From positions 111,674 through 175,673 of the forward strand of contig JAEUMD010000007.1 in the NCBI GenBank assembly GCA_016793635.1: DNA of 64,000 nucleotides, given 5' to 3'. Positions 62,551 to 64,000 of the stretch are shown piece after piece. A model generated the notes under the pieces. The model was not told where the DNA came from and made no database searches. It worked only from the letters and a program-made list of their open reading frames with translations. The position numbers and the translations under genes are program-made. The stretch is from Hyphomicrobiaceae bacterium. Lineage in GTDB: Bacteria; Pseudomonadota; Alphaproteobacteria; Rhizobiales; Hyphomicrobiaceae. Positions within the stretch are counted from its first letter, which is position 1. Each line of letters starts with the position of its first letter.

Positions 62551-63465
62551 TTAAACAGAATCGGGCCGAAGTTCATCTCCTGACTGATGCACAACAGGCC
62601 GCGATGCATCTTGGCTCCGCAAATTCCTGAGGTAAAGGTAGGTAGCTGATCTGATCGGCTTGCGCCGGGAAATTGCCCACGGAAGCTTACTCAGAAAACC
62701 TATCCAACCGGAGAACCAAGCCAAAGGATCACCCCTTCTGATGGCAATCTGAATAAACGTGGACACCAACTTCGCTAGCAGACTGGGCAGCACCACCCAA
62801 AGGGGCTCTTGCAGCACAACAATCAGGGCGTGATTTCGTACCGCATAATGATTCATAGCCCAATTATTTCGAGCGATTGCGCTCTGCGCGTGGAACATCC
62901 AAGCCTCATGACAAAGAACCACCTTGAAGCCATGATCATAAATGCAGTTTGACAAAAATGTTTCTCCTCCCGCTCTGAAAAAGGCGTCCGGAACAAAGCC
63001 CGCAACATCGTCGAACACGCGCCTCCTGAACAAGGCGAAACCGGTCTTGAATAAATGCACCTGCGCCGTTGCGGTCCTCGGCGGCGCCTCACACGGCCCC
63101 TGTATGTTGCATGTCGCAATCATGCAGCGATCGTCCTCGTCTAGAATTTTTTTTAGTCGGGCCAGGCAATCATTGCTCATGAATTTCGCATCGTCATCCA
63201 TAACCATTATATAATTTCCACGGCAGTTTGCGATCGCAAGGTTAAGCGCTGGGAAAAAGCCGATGTTTTTATGAGTGTTGATAGCCCGAACCGCGTGATT
63301 CGCTGCCAGGCTTGAAGATCGATTGTCGGGAGGATTTAGAACGACAACTATGTCCAAAGCATCCCAATCCTGGGAGACACACGACCGAAGACACGCGTCG
63401 AGGAGTTCTGGCCTCCCGTGCGTGACGATGGCTACGGAAATCGTGGCTGCATTCGTCCCCCCCAT
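62551..63465 (-). CDS. Glycosyltransferase family 2 protein (rhamnosyltransferase-like)
   Basis: 304 residues. VAIVTHGRPELLDACLRSCVSQDWDALDIVVVLNP, GNYIMVMDDDAKF (DxD) and FRAGGETFLSNCIYDHGFKVVLCHEAWMFH match WcaA/WbbL-type GT2 enzymes. A C-terminal hydrophobic segment (VVLPSLLAKLVSTFIQIAI) may anchor it. The ATG at 63465 overlaps the acyltransferase stop (TGATG). Confidence 0.88.
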   Translation of the reverse strand: MGGTNAATISVAIVTHGRPELLDACLRSCVSQDWDALDIVVVLNPPDNRSSSLAANHAVRAINTHKNIGFFPALNLAIANCRGNYIMVMDDDAKFMSNDCLARLKKILDEDDRCMIATCNIQGPCEAPPRTATAQVHLFKTGFALFRRRVFDDVAGFVPDAFFRAGGETFLSNCIYDHGFKVVLCHEAWMFHAQSAIARNNWAMNHYAVRNHALIVVLQEPLWVVLPSLLAKLVSTFIQIAIRRGDPLAWFSGWIGFLSKLPWAISRRKPIRSATYLYLRNLRSQDASRPVVHQSGDELRPDSV

Positions 63466-64000
63466 CACGAAAAACCTCTCTCGGCCGCCCGGCCTCCGCG
63501 CCAGTTGCTGTTGGCCTTATTGCCCCAGCGGCGCACAATGTCTCTAGCAGGCTTCTCTACAAATACGTTTGCCAGATGAGCCGCAATCAAAGTCGCTGCG
63601 ATAGTGAAAGCTATGCGTAATACTCCGGTCTCTTCGAGGAAATCTACCCTGGCAATCACCCATTGGACTATTCTATGAAGCAAGTATATTCCAAACGAAA
63701 CCTCGCCAAGCCAAACGAATAAGGGAGTCCCGAGCAGTTTTCCTACTCTGCTTTCCGGCGCCACTGTCACGCCGAGAACCAAGGCGGCGCATATAGCGCA
63801 TGTTGCTAGGTCGGAATACACAAGGCCCTGCGGGTACATGAGCGGTATGGTGAGAAACGCAGCTAAGTAATAGAGGGCTAAGATTGGCAAGGCCACACTA
63901 AAGGCTCGGACTAGGCGCGAGTTCGCAGCTGGGCCGAAGCAATAGGCCAGGAACACCCCTCCGAGGAACAGGTGGAGATAACGACGGATATCAATCACAC
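63465..64000 (-). CDS. Acyltransferase 3 family membrane protein, partial
   Basis: The C-terminal 177 or so residues of an OafA/YrhL-like acyltransferase: five or more hydrophobic helices, with the ending WLGEVSFGIYLLHRIVQWVI and NVFVEKPARDIVRR. The catalytic His motif near the N-terminus is beyond the window edge, so this entry is cut at 64000. It would acylate a polysaccharide sugar across the inner membrane. It is coupled to the downstream GT2 gene. Confidence 0.82.
   Translation of the reverse strand, partial: VIDIRRYLHLFLGGVFLAYCFGPAANSRLVRAFSVALPILALYYLAAFLTIPLMYPQGLVYSDLATCAICAALVLGVTVAPESRVGKLLGTPLFVWLGEVSFGIYLLHRIVQWVIARVDFLEETGVLRIAFTIAATLIAAHLANVFVEKPARDIVRRWGNKANSNWRGGRAAERGFS

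Overview
The window reads as chromosomal DNA of a high-GC alphaproteobacterium, most likely a member of the Hyphomicrobiales. Supporting features are a MucR/Ros-type zinc-finger regulator, DUF1491, DUF5330 and DUF6456 proteins, a DnaA domain IV-like regulator, SufE and strong GGAG-type ribosome binding sites. Genus cannot be fixed from the sequence alone.

Left part (1-28.6 kb), core-like. A GntR regulator with a 17-bp palindrome in front of it precedes four co-directional genes: a ThDP-dependent acyl-CoA lyase, formyl-CoA transferase, a 10-formyl-THF hydrolase/formyltransferase homologue and formate-THF ligase. Together they look like a formyl-CoA-to-folate C1 module. Housekeeping genes follow: a CPA2 antiporter, ribF, a MaoC hydratase, tRNA-Glu(CUC), sufE, mucR, oligopeptidase B, tRNA-Leu(UAA), a CREST/ceramidase-like protein and an EamA transporter. 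From 20.6 to 28.6 kb come nucleotide-sugar and sulfate-activation genes (NUDIX, fcl, gmd, ugd, a NusG-like antiterminator, cysNC, cysD) that could supply a surface polysaccharide.

Middle part (28.6-38.8 kb), accessory. This holds short direct repeats, a shattered vapBC toxin-antitoxin pair, a DUF5681 protein next to a ParB-methylase fusion, a DUF3489 protein, a second NusG-like antiterminator, an XRE regulator, Gp157, a Rad52-HNH fusion and a hypothetical gene. It looks like the eroded remains of an integrated phage or island. It ends in a second fcl-gmd pair in which both genes have lost the SDR catalytic Tyr by the same TAC-to-AAC change; fcl2 also has an in-frame stop.

Right part (38.8-64 kb). 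A long, mostly minus-strand polysaccharide locus (GT4 and GT2 glycosyltransferases, two FkbM methyltransferases, a WcaF-like acetyltransferase, a Wzy-like polymerase and an acyltransferase cut by the window end) is interrupted at 42.6-50.8 kb by a complete lasso-peptide cluster. That cluster comprises a PqqD/RRE protein (B1), exporter (D), nucleotidyltransferase, cyclase (C), a 60-residue precursor (A), an HPr-kinase-like lasso kinase (K) and a divergent transglutaminase-like leader peptidase (B2). The predicted core is AQKAALRTDTGGNTPSHKS, with Thr at -2, an Ala1-Asp9 ring and a C-terminal Ser, the same layout as paeninodin. Transposase remnants lie at the cluster's left edge and between K and B2, and more IS and integrase debris sits at 52.2-52.9 kb. 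This lasso system is the strongest candidate for a previously undescribed product here.
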